Part shown: positions 39,057 to 49,133 of the stretch, in pieces
Position numbering within the stretch: the first letter of the stretch is position 1
How the letters are laid out: each line of letters begins with the position of its first letter
Source: Verrucomicrobiaceae bacterium UBA1938
GTDB taxonomy: Bacteria; Verrucomicrobiota; Verrucomicrobiia; Verrucomicrobiales; Verrucomicrobiaceae
DNA: 64,000 bases
Direction of reading: 5' to 3'
Assembly (NCBI GenBank): GCA_002336895.1
Contig: DDFC01000029.1
Span: 117,757-181,756, forward strand
Notes under the pieces: model-generated
Databases searched by the model: none
What the model was told of the DNA's origin: nothing
Seen by the model: only the letters and a program-made list of their open reading frames with translations
Program-made: the position numbers and the translations under genes

Positions 39057-40433
39057 CTACTTGGCGTTCTTGGGGCCTTTGCCGCGCACACTCATCTTGA
39101 AGGGAACACCGGGGGCGTCCCATTCGTCGCGGATGACCTTTTCAAGATAGCGCATGTAGCTTTCCGTGAGCTTCGAGGCGCGGTTGGCGAAGAGGACGAA
39201 GTGCGGGACGGGGATGGCGAAGCCTTCGGCTTCATTCACCTGAGTGGCGTAGAGGAGCTTGAAGCTGTGGGTGCTTCGGCCGAGAGCGCCGGGAGTGTTT
39301 TCGATGGCGTTGGCCAGCAGGCGGTTCAGAGCGCCGGTGCTGATGCGGTTCTGAGCGCCGTTGCGCACTTTTTCGATCTGCACGAAGAGCTTGCCGATAT
39401 GGTCCTTGTTCTTGGCGGAGATGGCCACAAGCGGGGCGTAGTTGAGGAAGAAGAACTCGCGGCGCATGATCTCGTCCAGATGCTCGATGCGGTCTTTCTG
39501 TTTGGCGTCAGGGTGGAAGAGGTCCCACTTGTTCATGACAAGGATGCAGGGCTTGCGCTCTTCAAGAATGAACTGGGCGATCTTGCGGTCCTGCATCTTG
39601 GCTCCGGCGGCACAGTCGATGACGAGGAGGCAGAGGTCGGCGCGCTTGATGCTCTGGAGGCTGCGGTCCACGCTGGAGATCTCGACGACGGTGTCGAGAT
39701 TGGAGCGGCGGCGGATGCCTGCGGTGTCGATGAGCTGGTAGTGCTTGCCGTTGTAGGTGGCCTTGATGTCGAGGGCATCGCGGGTGGTGCCGGCGACGTC
39801 GCTGACGATGGCGCGATCCTGGCCTAGGATGGCGTTTACAAGCGAGGATTTGCCGGCATTGGGGCGGCCGACGATGGCGAGCTTGAGCGGACGGGCGTTC
39901 TGGCGGGCGATGGCTTCCTCGGTTTCCGTGGTTTCTTTGAGATCGAGGCGGGTAGAGATAAGAGACACCAGATCATCGATGCCGAGGCCGTGAGCGGCGC
40001 TGACCTCGACGGTGTCGGCAAAGCCGAAGCGGGCGAATTCACCGGCATTGAGCTTGCGCTTGGGGGAGTCGGCCTTGTTGCAGACGAGAATGACGGGCTT
40101 GTTGGTGCGGCGAAGCTCGCGGGCGAGGCTCTGGTCGATGGTGGTGATGCCATCGACGACATCCACCACGAAGAGGAGCAGGTCGGCCACATCGAGGGCG
40201 ATGGAGGCCTCCGTCTGGACCTGGTCTGTGAGCACGTCGTCGGTGCTGGCACCGATGCCGCCGGTGTCCATGATCTCAAACCAAGCCGGGCCGCGACGGC
40301 ACTGCGCGACGATGCGGTCCCGAGTCACACCGGCCTGATCGTGGACGATGGAGATGGTTTTGCCGGCAAGGCGGTTGAAGAGCGCGGACTTGCCCACATT
40401 GGGGCGTCCGACGATGGCGACGGTTTTGAGCAT
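39057..40433 (-). CDS. der: ribosome-associated GTPase Der (EngA)
   Basis: 458 aa with two tandem GTPase domains and a C-terminal KH-like domain, the hallmark of Der. G1 motifs are VGRPNVGKSALFN and VGRPNAGKSSLVN; G3 are DTGG and DTAGI; G4 are NKAD and NKWD. The effector segment AGVTRDR is also present. Essential for 50S subunit assembly. Ends 29 bases upstream of the CDP-alcohol transferase gene start on the same strand. Confidence 0.96.
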   Translation of the reverse strand: MLKTVAIVGRPNVGKSALFNRLAGKTISIVHDQAGVTRDRIVAQCRRGPAWFEIMDTGGIGASTDDVLTDQVQTEASIALDVADLLLFVVDVVDGITTIDQSLARELRRTNKPVILVCNKADSPKRKLNAGEFARFGFADTVEVSAAHGLGIDDLVSLISTRLDLKETTETEEAIARQNARPLKLAIVGRPNAGKSSLVNAILGQDRAIVSDVAGTTRDALDIKATYNGKHYQLIDTAGIRRRSNLDTVVEISSVDRSLQSIKRADLCLLVIDCAAGAKMQDRKIAQFILEERKPCILVMNKWDLFHPDAKQKDRIEHLDEIMRREFFFLNYAPLVAISAKNKDHIGKLFVQIEKVRNGAQNRISTGALNRLLANAIENTPGALGRSTHSFKLLYATQVNEAEGFAIPVPHFVLFANRASKLTESYMRYLEKVIRDEWDAPGVPFKMSVRGKGPKNAK

Positions 40434-40462
40434 TGCTCAAGGAGCACGGTGAGACCCCCGCG

Positions 40463-41035
40463 TCAATCGTGACCCGCAGACTGGAGCTGGCGGTAGCCGT
40501 CCACCAGATTGATGATTCCAGAGAGGGCGGTGAAGGAACCTGCGAAGAGGGTGGGCCAGATGAGCCATTCAGGCTTGAGGTCGAGAAGGATCCACAAGAT
40601 GGCCGCCATCTGGGCAAAAGTGGCGGTTTTGCCGGTCCAGTGGGTGTGGATCTGCACCTTTCCGGCAAAGTGGTCGATGATGAAAGCGCCGCCGATGGAG
40701 AGGAGATCCCGCCCGATGACGAGGATGGGGAACCAGAGGGGGAAATGCTGCCGCCAGGCGGTGAAGCTGAGCAGGATGATGGCGGCGAGCATGAGCAGCT
40801 TGTCCGCGAGGGGGTCCATGATGGCTCCGAAGCGGGTGCGCTGATTGAACCGGCGGGCGATCCAGCCGTCCAAGGCATCACTGATGGCGGCGATGCCAAA
40901 GATCGCCGCCGCCCAGCGGCGCAGGGCCTCATCCGGGTGCTCGCTGCGGGCGCTGTCGCCGTAGTAGATGACCAGCCCGATGAAGACGGGGATCAGCAGG
41001 ATGCGGAAAACGGTGATCTGATTGGCGAGGTTCAC
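40463..41035 (-). CDS. pgsA: CDP-alcohol phosphatidyltransferase, phosphatidylglycerophosphate synthase type
   Basis: 190 aa inner-membrane enzyme joining CDP-diacylglycerol and glycerol 3-phosphate. The CDP-alcohol signature D-(x2)-DG-(x2)-AR-(x8)-G-(x3)-D-(x3)-D is seen in SDALDGWIARRFNQRTRFGAIMDPLADK. N-terminal NLANQITVFRILLIPVFIG is typical of PgsA. Several transmembrane helices follow. The substrate assignment to PgsA rather than PssA rests on the N-terminal block and length. Confidence 0.85.
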   Translation of the reverse strand: MNLANQITVFRILLIPVFIGLVIYYGDSARSEHPDEALRRWAAAIFGIAAISDALDGWIARRFNQRTRFGAIMDPLADKLLMLAAIILLSFTAWRQHFPLWFPILVIGRDLLSIGGAFIIDHFAGKVQIHTHWTGKTATFAQMAAILWILLDLKPEWLIWPTLFAGSFTALSGIINLVDGYRQLQSAGHD

Positions 41036-41044
41036 GCGTTTTTA

Positions 41045-41118
41045 GTTTAAAGTTTCATGTTTAAAGTTCAAAGTTTGAATTACGCGGCTTGAAACTTTGA
41101 GGGTGAAACTTGAAACTA
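41045..41118. repeat. short degenerate GTTTAAAGTTT direct/inverted repeats
   Basis: Between the phosphatidyltransferase and aat genes. GTTTAAAGTTTCAT (41045-41058) is followed by GTTTAAAGTTCAAA (41059-41072) and a partial third unit, and the following GAAACTTTGA...GAAACTTGAAAC (41091-41116) is roughly their inverted complement. The stretch is far more AT-rich than its surroundings. It might be a stem, a protein-binding array or a mobile remnant. Confidence 0.5.
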
Positions 41119-41123
41119 GATTC

Positions 41124-41699
41124 ATGCAGCGAATCGAGCCTGTGGACCTCTTAAATGCCTACTGCGAGGGCGCCTTCCCGATGGGGGAGGAGGACGGGTC
41201 CATCTCGTGGTACCGGCCCAAGATGCGGGGGATCCTGCCAGTGGCGGATTTTCATGTGCCGAGGCGGTTTGAGCGCTATCTGAAGCAGCACCCCTTTGAA
41301 GTGAGGTGGAACACGGCCTTTGGAGACGTCATCCGAGGCTGTGCGGACCGTGAAAGCACCTGGATCACCGACGCCATCATGGATACTTATGAGGAGCTGC
41401 ACCGGCTGGGGTTTGCCCACAGTGCGGAGGTCTGGCGGGATGGCAAGCTGCGCGGCGGGGTGTATGGCGTGAGCATCGGTGGAGCGTTCTTTGGCGAGTC
41501 GATGTTCAGCCGCGAGCCGCAGGCGTCCAAGGTGGCGCTGACTCACCTGCAGTGGCGGCTGCATGAGCGGGGCTACCTGCTGCACGACACGCAGTGGACG
41601 ACGCCGCATCTGGCGATGTTTGGCGGGCATGAGATCCCCTGTGTGCAGTATCTGGAGATGCTGCAGCGGGCGATCCTGCGAAAAGTGACGTTTATGTGA
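41124..41699 (+). CDS. aat: leucyl/phenylalanyl-tRNA--protein transferase
   Basis: Adds Leu or Phe from aminoacyl-tRNA to N-terminal Arg/Lys (N-degron pathway to ClpS/ClpAP). 191 aa from ATG 41124; the frame to 41097 is not needed. Blocks: LNAYCEGAFPMGEEDGSISWYRPKMRGILP (family YR.GiFPm-like start), FEVRWNTAFGDVIRGCADRESTWIT, YEELHRLGFAHSAEVW, GGVYGVSIGGAFFGESMFSREPQASKVAL and the C-terminal LMDTQ-like LLHDTQWTTPHLAMFGGHEI. A lone gene between two minus-strand genes. Confidence 0.93.
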   Translation: MQRIEPVDLLNAYCEGAFPMGEEDGSISWYRPKMRGILPVADFHVPRRFERYLKQHPFEVRWNTAFGDVIRGCADRESTWITDAIMDTYEELHRLGFAHSAEVWRDGKLRGGVYGVSIGGAFFGESMFSREPQASKVALTHLQWRLHERGYLLHDTQWTTPHLAMFGGHEIPCVQYLEMLQRAILRKVTFM

Positions 41700-41708
41700 G
41701 GCTGGGGA

Positions 41709-43646
<1,938 letters not shown>

Positions 43647-43730
43647 TTTTCGTGAGCTGGGCTGGGTGGGGTGGGAATTCAGGGGCCGCGATTATGGGGG
43701 CAAATTCGCAAATGCAAAGCGACATCTCGG

Positions 43731-44438
43731 TCAGGAGACCGGAGGGAGGGGCTGGGGGGCAGAGAAGGCGGGGGAACGGCGGAAGAAGGGGACGTAGAGG
43801 ACGGAATAGAGCACCAGCCCAACGCCCATGGTGCTGAGATTGTACCAGGGCCAGGGGCCGAGCTTGTCAAATAGGCTGGCGTGGACCGGTTTGGCGCACT
43901 GGAAGGCGTAGTTGGTGCCCAAGGCGAAGTTGACGACGGCGACCACGGCATACCAAGCCAGGGAGAAAAGCATGACGCGAGGCACAGCCCAGGGGCGGGG
44001 GTGGATCTGCATGGCGGTGACGACGTAAAACGCCGTGACCGGCACCCCGCTGTGAATAACAAAAAACATGAAAAAGCGCGGGTCTGGGAACTCATAGATC
44101 AAGGCAGGCGTGAGCAGGCCCTGAAGGGTGCCGGCGATGCCGAAAAAGTACACGACCTCGCAATAAAAGGGGCGGCGGGTCCAGAGCGCCATGCCGCCGG
44201 CGAGAGTAGCGATGTCACAGTACTGAAGCGGGAGGCCTGTCTGGGCATTGAGGGAGCCGTAAAGGGCATTGACCACGAGGCTGACAGGGTAGAGGCCCAG
44301 CAGCGCCCCGCCCAGGAGCCGCTGCGACAGGAGCGCCCAGCGGGTGCGTGCCAGCAGGAGCATGACGACAAAGAGCGCCAGTGTGATGACGAGCACCACC
44401 TTGTGTGAAAAGCCGTAGGGTTGAAAAGCTGTCGGCAT
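43731..44438 (-). CDS. YwaF-like (TIGR02206) integral membrane protein
   Basis: 235 aa from ATG 44438, six to seven hydrophobic helices. Matches the YwaF/TIGR02206 family by order and spacing of blocks: FSHKVVLVITLALFVVMLL, LPLQYCDIATLAGG (the family's lP.hlC..a), FFGIAGTLQGLLTPAL, FFMFFVIHSGVPVTAFYVV, and NFALGTNYAFQCAKP followed by GPWPWYNLST. Function is unknown. Separated by 84 bases from the speA start. Confidence 0.78.
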   Translation of the reverse strand: MPTAFQPYGFSHKVVLVITLALFVVMLLLARTRWALLSQRLLGGALLGLYPVSLVVNALYGSLNAQTGLPLQYCDIATLAGGMALWTRRPFYCEVVYFFGIAGTLQGLLTPALIYEFPDPRFFMFFVIHSGVPVTAFYVVTAMQIHPRPWAVPRVMLFSLAWYAVVAVVNFALGTNYAFQCAKPVHASLFDKLGPWPWYNLSTMGVGLVLYSVLYVPFFRRSPAFSAPQPLPPVS

Positions 44439-44518
44439 GGGCGGCACCATACGCATTTGCGGCGGAAGTCAGTCGGTTTGTGGATTCCGCGCTGATGTCT
44501 CCTTCAGTCGCAGACCGA

Positions 44519-45835
44519 TTAACCACCATCCCGAAGGGCCACCGCCGGATCCACACGTGCTGCAAACCAGGAGGGAACCAATGCGGCCATGAGGCAGAGG
44601 GCCACGGCGGTGGAGCAGATGGTCAGCAGGTCGGTGATGTCTGTGTGGGCGGGGATGCTGGAGAGGAAATAGATGTCCTGGGGGAAGATGTCGCGGCCGG
44701 TGATGGCGGCGATCTGGTCGCGCAGCCAGTTGCGGATGCCGAGGAAGAAAAAGCCACCTGCCAGTCCTGCCACGACACCAACAAGTGCCACAATGCCGGC
44801 CTGTGAGACGAAGATGGCAATGATCTGCCAGGCGCGTGTGCCCAGGGCGGTGAGGATGCCGATCTCGCGGCGCTTTTTCACGGTGACGGTGATGGTGGTG
44901 TTCATCACACAGATGGCGGCGACGAGCATGATGAAGAGGAGCAGGAACCACATCATGGTGCGCTGGTTTTCGACGGATTCGAGCATCATGCCGTGCTCCT
45001 GCACCCAGGTGCGGTAGCCCCAGCCGTAGGGAATGGCACCGGACTGGTAAACTTTGTCCATGATGCGTTCTGCGTTGTCCGGGTCCTTGAGCTCCAACTC
45101 GATGCCGCTGACCCTGCTTTCGAGATTGAAATACTCCTGGGCGACGTGGAGCGGCACATAGCCGCGCTGTCCGGCGGTGTCGGCACGCAGTGTGGCGACG
45201 AGCGTTAGGTCCTTGGAAAGGACAGTGACGTTATCGAGAGCTTCGGCGCGTTTTTTTTCCTCGGCGTCTTCGGGGATTTCGCGCACCTGGTGGATGAACT
45301 GGTTTACACTGTCGGCAGCGTGGACGACGAGGGTGTCGCCCACCTTGGCGCCGATCTCGCGGGCAAATTTGTCAGTGAGAATAATGGTGTCTCCCTTGAG
45401 ATCGAACCGGCCTTCCTTGATGTGCTTGGAGAGTTTGTTGAGCAGGGCGTTGTCTTTTTCATCGGTGAGGCCGATGACGCTTACTCCTTGGAGACTGCCT
45501 GCATTTTCCACGACAACGACACCTTCTCCGACTGGAACGGCAGACTCGACATCAGGAAGCTGGGAGAGTGTCTTGCGCAGCTCGCGCCAGTTCACCGGCT
45601 CTGGGGCGCCGGGCTCTCCTTGGTGGGCGCTGATTGGCTGCACCATGGCGTGGGGCTCAAAACCGATGAGCATCTGGCGAAACTCGCGCTGCCAGCCGCT
45701 GAAGACGGACATGACAAATACCAGCACGCCGACGCCGAGCATGACGCCAAGCATGGAGATCACAGTAATCACCGATATGAACGAACGCGTGGGCCGCAGG
45801 TAGCGCAGGGCGAGGAAGAGGGGGGCGTTGGTCAT
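44519..45835 (-). CDS. LolC/LolE-like ABC transporter permease (lipoprotein release), copy 1
   Basis: 438 aa from ATG 45835. An N-terminal helix (FLALRYLRPTRSFISVITVISMLGVMLGVGVLVFVMSV), a large periplasmic MacB_PCD-type domain (about 60-275), and three C-terminal FtsX helices (MMWFLLLFIMLVAAICVMNTTITVTVKKRREIGILTALG, AIFVSQAGIVALVGVVAGLAGG, ICSTAVALCLMAALVPSWFAAR). This is the LolCE topology of the complex that extracts lipoproteins from the inner membrane. The sister permease lies 91 bases upstream. No ATPase (LolD) is in the neighbourhood. Confidence 0.87.
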   Translation of the reverse strand: MTNAPLFLALRYLRPTRSFISVITVISMLGVMLGVGVLVFVMSVFSGWQREFRQMLIGFEPHAMVQPISAHQGEPGAPEPVNWRELRKTLSQLPDVESAVPVGEGVVVVENAGSLQGVSVIGLTDEKDNALLNKLSKHIKEGRFDLKGDTIILTDKFAREIGAKVGDTLVVHAADSVNQFIHQVREIPEDAEEKKRAEALDNVTVLSKDLTLVATLRADTAGQRGYVPLHVAQEYFNLESRVSGIELELKDPDNAERIMDKVYQSGAIPYGWGYRTWVQEHGMMLESVENQRTMMWFLLLFIMLVAAICVMNTTITVTVKKRREIGILTALGTRAWQIIAIFVSQAGIVALVGVVAGLAGGFFFLGIRNWLRDQIAAITGRDIFPQDIYFLSSIPAHTDITDLLTICSTAVALCLMAALVPSWFAARVDPAVALRDGG

Positions 45836-45926
45836 GGGGACGGAGAAAATGACGAATGAGTAAATCCGAATGACTAACAGCAACTCAATGAGGGGTGATC
45901 ACCGCAAGTTCCGGGTTTGTTCATGT

Positions 45927-47225
45927 TTAATCGCGGAGCGCGACGGCGGGGTCGACGCGGGCGGCGAGCCACGCTGGGGGGAGTGCGGCGATGAGGCAGA
46001 GAGAGATGGAACCCAGGCAGGTGATGGCGATGAACCAGGGTTCGATCTGTGCGGGGATGGTGGCGAGGAACATGCCGGAGTCGGCATTGGTGCTGCCACC
46101 GCTGAGCACTGCGATGCCCATGCGGATGTCGTCACGGAAGCGGAGCACAAGACCGCTGAAGACAAGCCCGAGCAGGGTGCCAAGGGTGCCGACAAAAGCG
46201 GCCTGGGAGACGAAGATGCCGATAATCTGACTCTGGCGTGAACCCAGAGCGGTGAGAACGCCGATCTCCCGCCGCTTCTGCGTGGTGACGGTGATGGTGG
46301 TATTCATGACGGAGAAGGCGGCAACAACAGCGATGATGAGCAGGACGATCCACATCATCACGCGCTCGTTGCTCATGGCCGCGAGGCGTGCATCGCCTGC
46401 ATCTGTCCAAAGGGAGGCGCTCCATCCAGCAGGGATCAAACCGACGGCGGTGAAGCGTTTGATCACGTCTTTCACTTCGTCAGGCCGCTTGAGTTCGATG
46501 AGCACGCCGCTGACCTGATTGCCGAAACCGAAGATTTGCTGCGCAGTTTCGAGGGTTACATAGCCGTAAGAGCCTGCTGATTCCGTCCGAGTGGTGCCTT
46601 GGAGTGAAACCTCCATGGGATGCAGCTTGATCTCCTTGTAGGCTGCATGGCGTTTGGCTTCATCCTGCTCATCGGAGGCTATGCGAAAGCGTTTGACTGC
46701 GCTGGTGACATTTCCGGAGGCATAGACGCTTACCTTGGCTCCCGGGTGGGCATTGAGCTGACCGGCCACGTAATCAGCGCATACCAGGCCACCGGGGGCA
46801 AGTTCGAGAGAACCCTCCAGTTTGTGTCTGGCGATCTTGGCCATGTAGAAGGCGGCTCCGTCTTTAGGCAGGCCGAGAACATCCATGCCAGACTGCATGC
46901 CGTCGTGCTCGGCATACATGACGCTGCTGATGTAGCTGCAGGCGGCCAGCACTTCGGGCTGCTCGCGGAGTTTGGAAAGAAGCCCGGCCGTGGAGCTGGC
47001 GTCGGCCGGTTTTTTGTCCTGCGGGTGCAGGAGGATGTGCGGCTCGGAGCCGATGAGGACTTTGCGGAACTCGCCCTCAAAGCCTTTCATCACGGAACTG
47101 ACCACGATCATCATCAGCACACCGACGGCGACGCCGAGGATGGAGATGATGGTGATGACGGAGACAAACGAACGCCTAGCGCGCAGGTAGCGGCGGGCGA
47201 GGAAGAGGGTGGCGTTCGATAGCAT
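45927..47225 (-). CDS. LolC/LolE-like ABC transporter permease, copy 2
   Basis: 432 aa from ATG 47225 (MLSNATLFLARRYLRARRSF). Same topology as the adjoining permease: FVSVITIISILGVAVGVLMMIVVSSVMKGFE, MacB_PCD domain, and FtsX core (LIIAVVAAFSVMNTTITVTTQKRREIGVLTALG; FVSQAAFVGTLGTLLG; AITCLGSISLCLIAALPPAWLAAR). The shared STExHVDPAVALRD-like end (ARVDPAVALRD) is seen in both copies. Together they could make a LolCE heterodimer. Start at the upstream frame 47279 is not used. Confidence 0.88.
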   Translation of the reverse strand: MLSNATLFLARRYLRARRSFVSVITIISILGVAVGVLMMIVVSSVMKGFEGEFRKVLIGSEPHILLHPQDKKPADASSTAGLLSKLREQPEVLAACSYISSVMYAEHDGMQSGMDVLGLPKDGAAFYMAKIARHKLEGSLELAPGGLVCADYVAGQLNAHPGAKVSVYASGNVTSAVKRFRIASDEQDEAKRHAAYKEIKLHPMEVSLQGTTRTESAGSYGYVTLETAQQIFGFGNQVSGVLIELKRPDEVKDVIKRFTAVGLIPAGWSASLWTDAGDARLAAMSNERVMMWIVLLIIAVVAAFSVMNTTITVTTQKRREIGVLTALGSRQSQIIGIFVSQAAFVGTLGTLLGLVFSGLVLRFRDDIRMGIAVLSGGSTNADSGMFLATIPAQIEPWFIAITCLGSISLCLIAALPPAWLAARVDPAVALRD

Positions 47226-47253
47226 GCGAGGCGGCAACAAAGCGATGCCCGCG

Positions 47254-47373
47254 CTATTTCGCAACTGCCGTAATGCCAAAGAGAGGGAGCGATTTCTGCA
47301 CGGACTGGTAAACGCCCCAGCCGAGCGGCACGGCGATCCAGGTCCAGGCGATGAAGAGGGTGAGGGCTTTCAT
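47254..47373 (-). CDS. MFS transporter small subunit (OFA-associated, 39 aa)
   Basis: A 39-residue frame from ATG 47373 with stop TAG at 47254; too short to be found by length cut-offs. It reads MKALTLFIAWTWIAVPLGWG then VYQSVQKSLPLFGITAVAK: a single transmembrane helix with the W.wiaVPL.WGVYqsvqKs pattern of the small subunit known to accompany OFA-type MFS transporters. Its ATG overlaps the OFA gene stop by four bases (ATGA), so the two are translationally coupled. Confidence 0.75.
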   Translation of the reverse strand: MKALTLFIAWTWIAVPLGWGVYQSVQKSLPLFGITAVAK

Positions 47374-48722
47374 GGCAGGTCAGGCTTGGGGTTTTCGGGG
47401 AGGTGGTATTTGGGATCGACCGGGCGGACGAGGAGATTGGAGATCAGGCCAATGGCGAGTAGGCCGAGCATGAGATGGAAGATGGAATTGTAGGCCTGCT
47501 CCGGGGGCATGGTTTTTTTGTTGGCCACGGAGAGGCGGTCCACGAGCTGGGGGCCGATGATGGCGGCCATGGACCAGGAGGTGATGAGGCGGCCATGAAT
47601 GGCCCCCACCTGATAGCTGCCAAAGAGATCGCGCAGATAGGCCGGGATGGTGGCAAAGCCGCCGCCGTACATGGTGAGGATGAGGCCGGTGGCGATGACG
47701 AAGAGCGTGACGCTGCCCCGGTGCTGGATGGCAGGCACGCTGGCATACAGGGCGGCTCCGAGAATGAAGTAGATGCAGTAGATGGCCTTGCGCCCGATGA
47801 GATCAGACATGGAGGACCAGAAGAATCTGCCGCCCAGGTTGCAGAGCGAGAGCAGGCCGACGTAGCCTGCTGCGGCTGCGGGCGTGACTTTAAACATGTC
47901 CTGAATCATGGGGGAGGCCTGGCCGAGAATGCCGATGCCGGCGCTGACATTCATGCAGAGCACCACCCACAGCAGCCAGAACTGGGGCGTCTTCCAGGCG
48001 GTGTCCACCGCGACGCTGGCTGTGGTGACGAGCCTGGAGGTGTGCTGCTGCGGCACCCAGCCCCGGGGCTGCCAGCCATCCGGCGGCACGCGAACCAGCA
48101 GGGCACCGAAGATCATCGAGACGGCATAGAGGCCTGCCATCACGAGCAGAGCCTCACTGGCCCCCACGGAGGTGGGGCCGGCAAAATGCTTCATCAGCTC
48201 CTCAGCCAGCGGCCCGCCGATGAGCGCGCCGCCACCAAAACCCATGATGGCCATGCCAGTAGCCATGCCTGGGCGGTCCGGGAACCACTTCATTAGAGTG
48301 GAGACTGGTGAGATGTAGCCCAGACCGAGGCCGATCCCGCCGATCAAGCCATACCCGGCATACAGCAGCCAGAGCTGATGCCAGCGCACGGCCAGGGAGG
48401 TGAGCGCCAGACCACTGCAAAAGCAGAGCATGCTGGCGAGCATGGTTTTACGCGGACCGCTGCGCTCCACCCACTTGCCAAAAAACGCAGCTGAGAGGCC
48501 CAGAAGGGCGAGAGCGATGGAGTAGGCCACGCCCACGTCGGCCTCGCTCCAGTCTCCAGCGATCGGAGCAGAGATGCCGAGGGCTCTGGCGAGCGGCTTT
48601 TTAAAAACGCTGAAGCCGTAAACCTGCCCTATGCACATGTGAACAGCGATGGCGGCCGGAGGGACGAGCCAGCGGCTGAAACCGGGGCTGGCGACAGTGG
48701 CTGCACGGGAGAGAAAGCTCAT
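47370..48722 (-). CDS. OFA-family MFS transporter (oxalate/formate antiporter-like)
   Basis: 450 aa from ATG 48722, 12 transmembrane helices. Family features: AIAVHMCIGQVYGFSVFKKPLARALG at TM1, SIALALLGLSAAFFGKWVERSGPRKT with an MFS loop motif, YGLIGGIGLGLGYISPVSTLMKWFPDRPGMATGMAIMGFGGGALI (OFA signature), MGR-like LGGRFFWSSMSDLIGRKAIYCIYF and a C-terminal IHGRLITSWSMAAIIGPQLVD. OFA members exchange oxalate/formate or transport other monocarboxylates; substrate undetermined. The small subunit gene follows. Confidence 0.88.
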   Translation of the reverse strand: MSFLSRAATVASPGFSRWLVPPAAIAVHMCIGQVYGFSVFKKPLARALGISAPIAGDWSEADVGVAYSIALALLGLSAAFFGKWVERSGPRKTMLASMLCFCSGLALTSLAVRWHQLWLLYAGYGLIGGIGLGLGYISPVSTLMKWFPDRPGMATGMAIMGFGGGALIGGPLAEELMKHFAGPTSVGASEALLVMAGLYAVSMIFGALLVRVPPDGWQPRGWVPQQHTSRLVTTASVAVDTAWKTPQFWLLWVVLCMNVSAGIGILGQASPMIQDMFKVTPAAAAGYVGLLSLCNLGGRFFWSSMSDLIGRKAIYCIYFILGAALYASVPAIQHRGSVTLFVIATGLILTMYGGGFATIPAYLRDLFGSYQVGAIHGRLITSWSMAAIIGPQLVDRLSVANKKTMPPEQAYNSIFHLMLGLLAIGLISNLLVRPVDPKYHLPENPKPDLP

Positions 48723-48879
48723 GGCTGGAGGTCGGTAGGTGGTGCGAACAGCTTTTAGCCGGTTTGCCACAGCGGGGACAAGCAAAGATTAAAGGACGAC
48801 AAGAAAGGCACGGCCCCGGACGTTTCGACTCATGCCCGGTGATACCCGCCAGGCTTTAAATACCAACCAAGAAAACACG

Positions 48880-49059
48880 ATGAAAACACTGTTCACCATC
48901 TGCGCTCTCTCGTTTGCCTCGGCCGCCATGGCCGCTGACAAATGCCCCATCAGCGGCAAGCCCGCTGACTCCAGCATCACCAGCACCGGGAAAGACGGCA
49001 AGACCGTCGCCTTCTGCTGCGAGAAGTGCAAAGCCAAGTTCGACGCCAAGAACAAGTAA
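48880..49059 (+). CDS. secreted small metal-binding (YHS/TRASH-like) peptide
   Basis: 59 aa from ATG 48880: signal peptide MKTLFTICALSFASAAMAAD, then CPISGKPADSSITSTGKDGK and TVAFCCEKCKAKFDA. The Cx..CCxxC arrangement (Cys22, 46, 47, 50) with the aromatic FCC.kC..kF core is that of YHS/TRASH zinc-ribbon-like domains, which bind copper, zinc or iron. The longer frame to 48832 adds nothing. It lies divergent from the OFA transporter and is followed by a strong terminator, so it is probably a monocistronic unit. Confidence 0.8.
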   Translation: MKTLFTICALSFASAAMAADKCPISGKPADSSITSTGKDGKTVAFCCEKCKAKFDAKNK

Positions 49060-49091
49060 CCAGCAGGTGCCGGCAGCGCCGGTGCATGCAG

Positions 49092-49124
49092 AAGCGGAAC
49101 CAGTCTCCTGGTTCCGCTTTTTTT
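49092..49124 (+). terminator. rho-independent terminator
   Basis: AAGCGGAACCAG (49092-49103) pairs with CTGGTTCCGCTT (49108-49119) over a four-base loop, followed by a T-run to 49124. It closes the metal-binding peptide gene; the opposite strand is also bounded by the pilT-like gene ending at 49134. Confidence 0.88.
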
Positions 49125-49133
49125 GTCTCTGTG

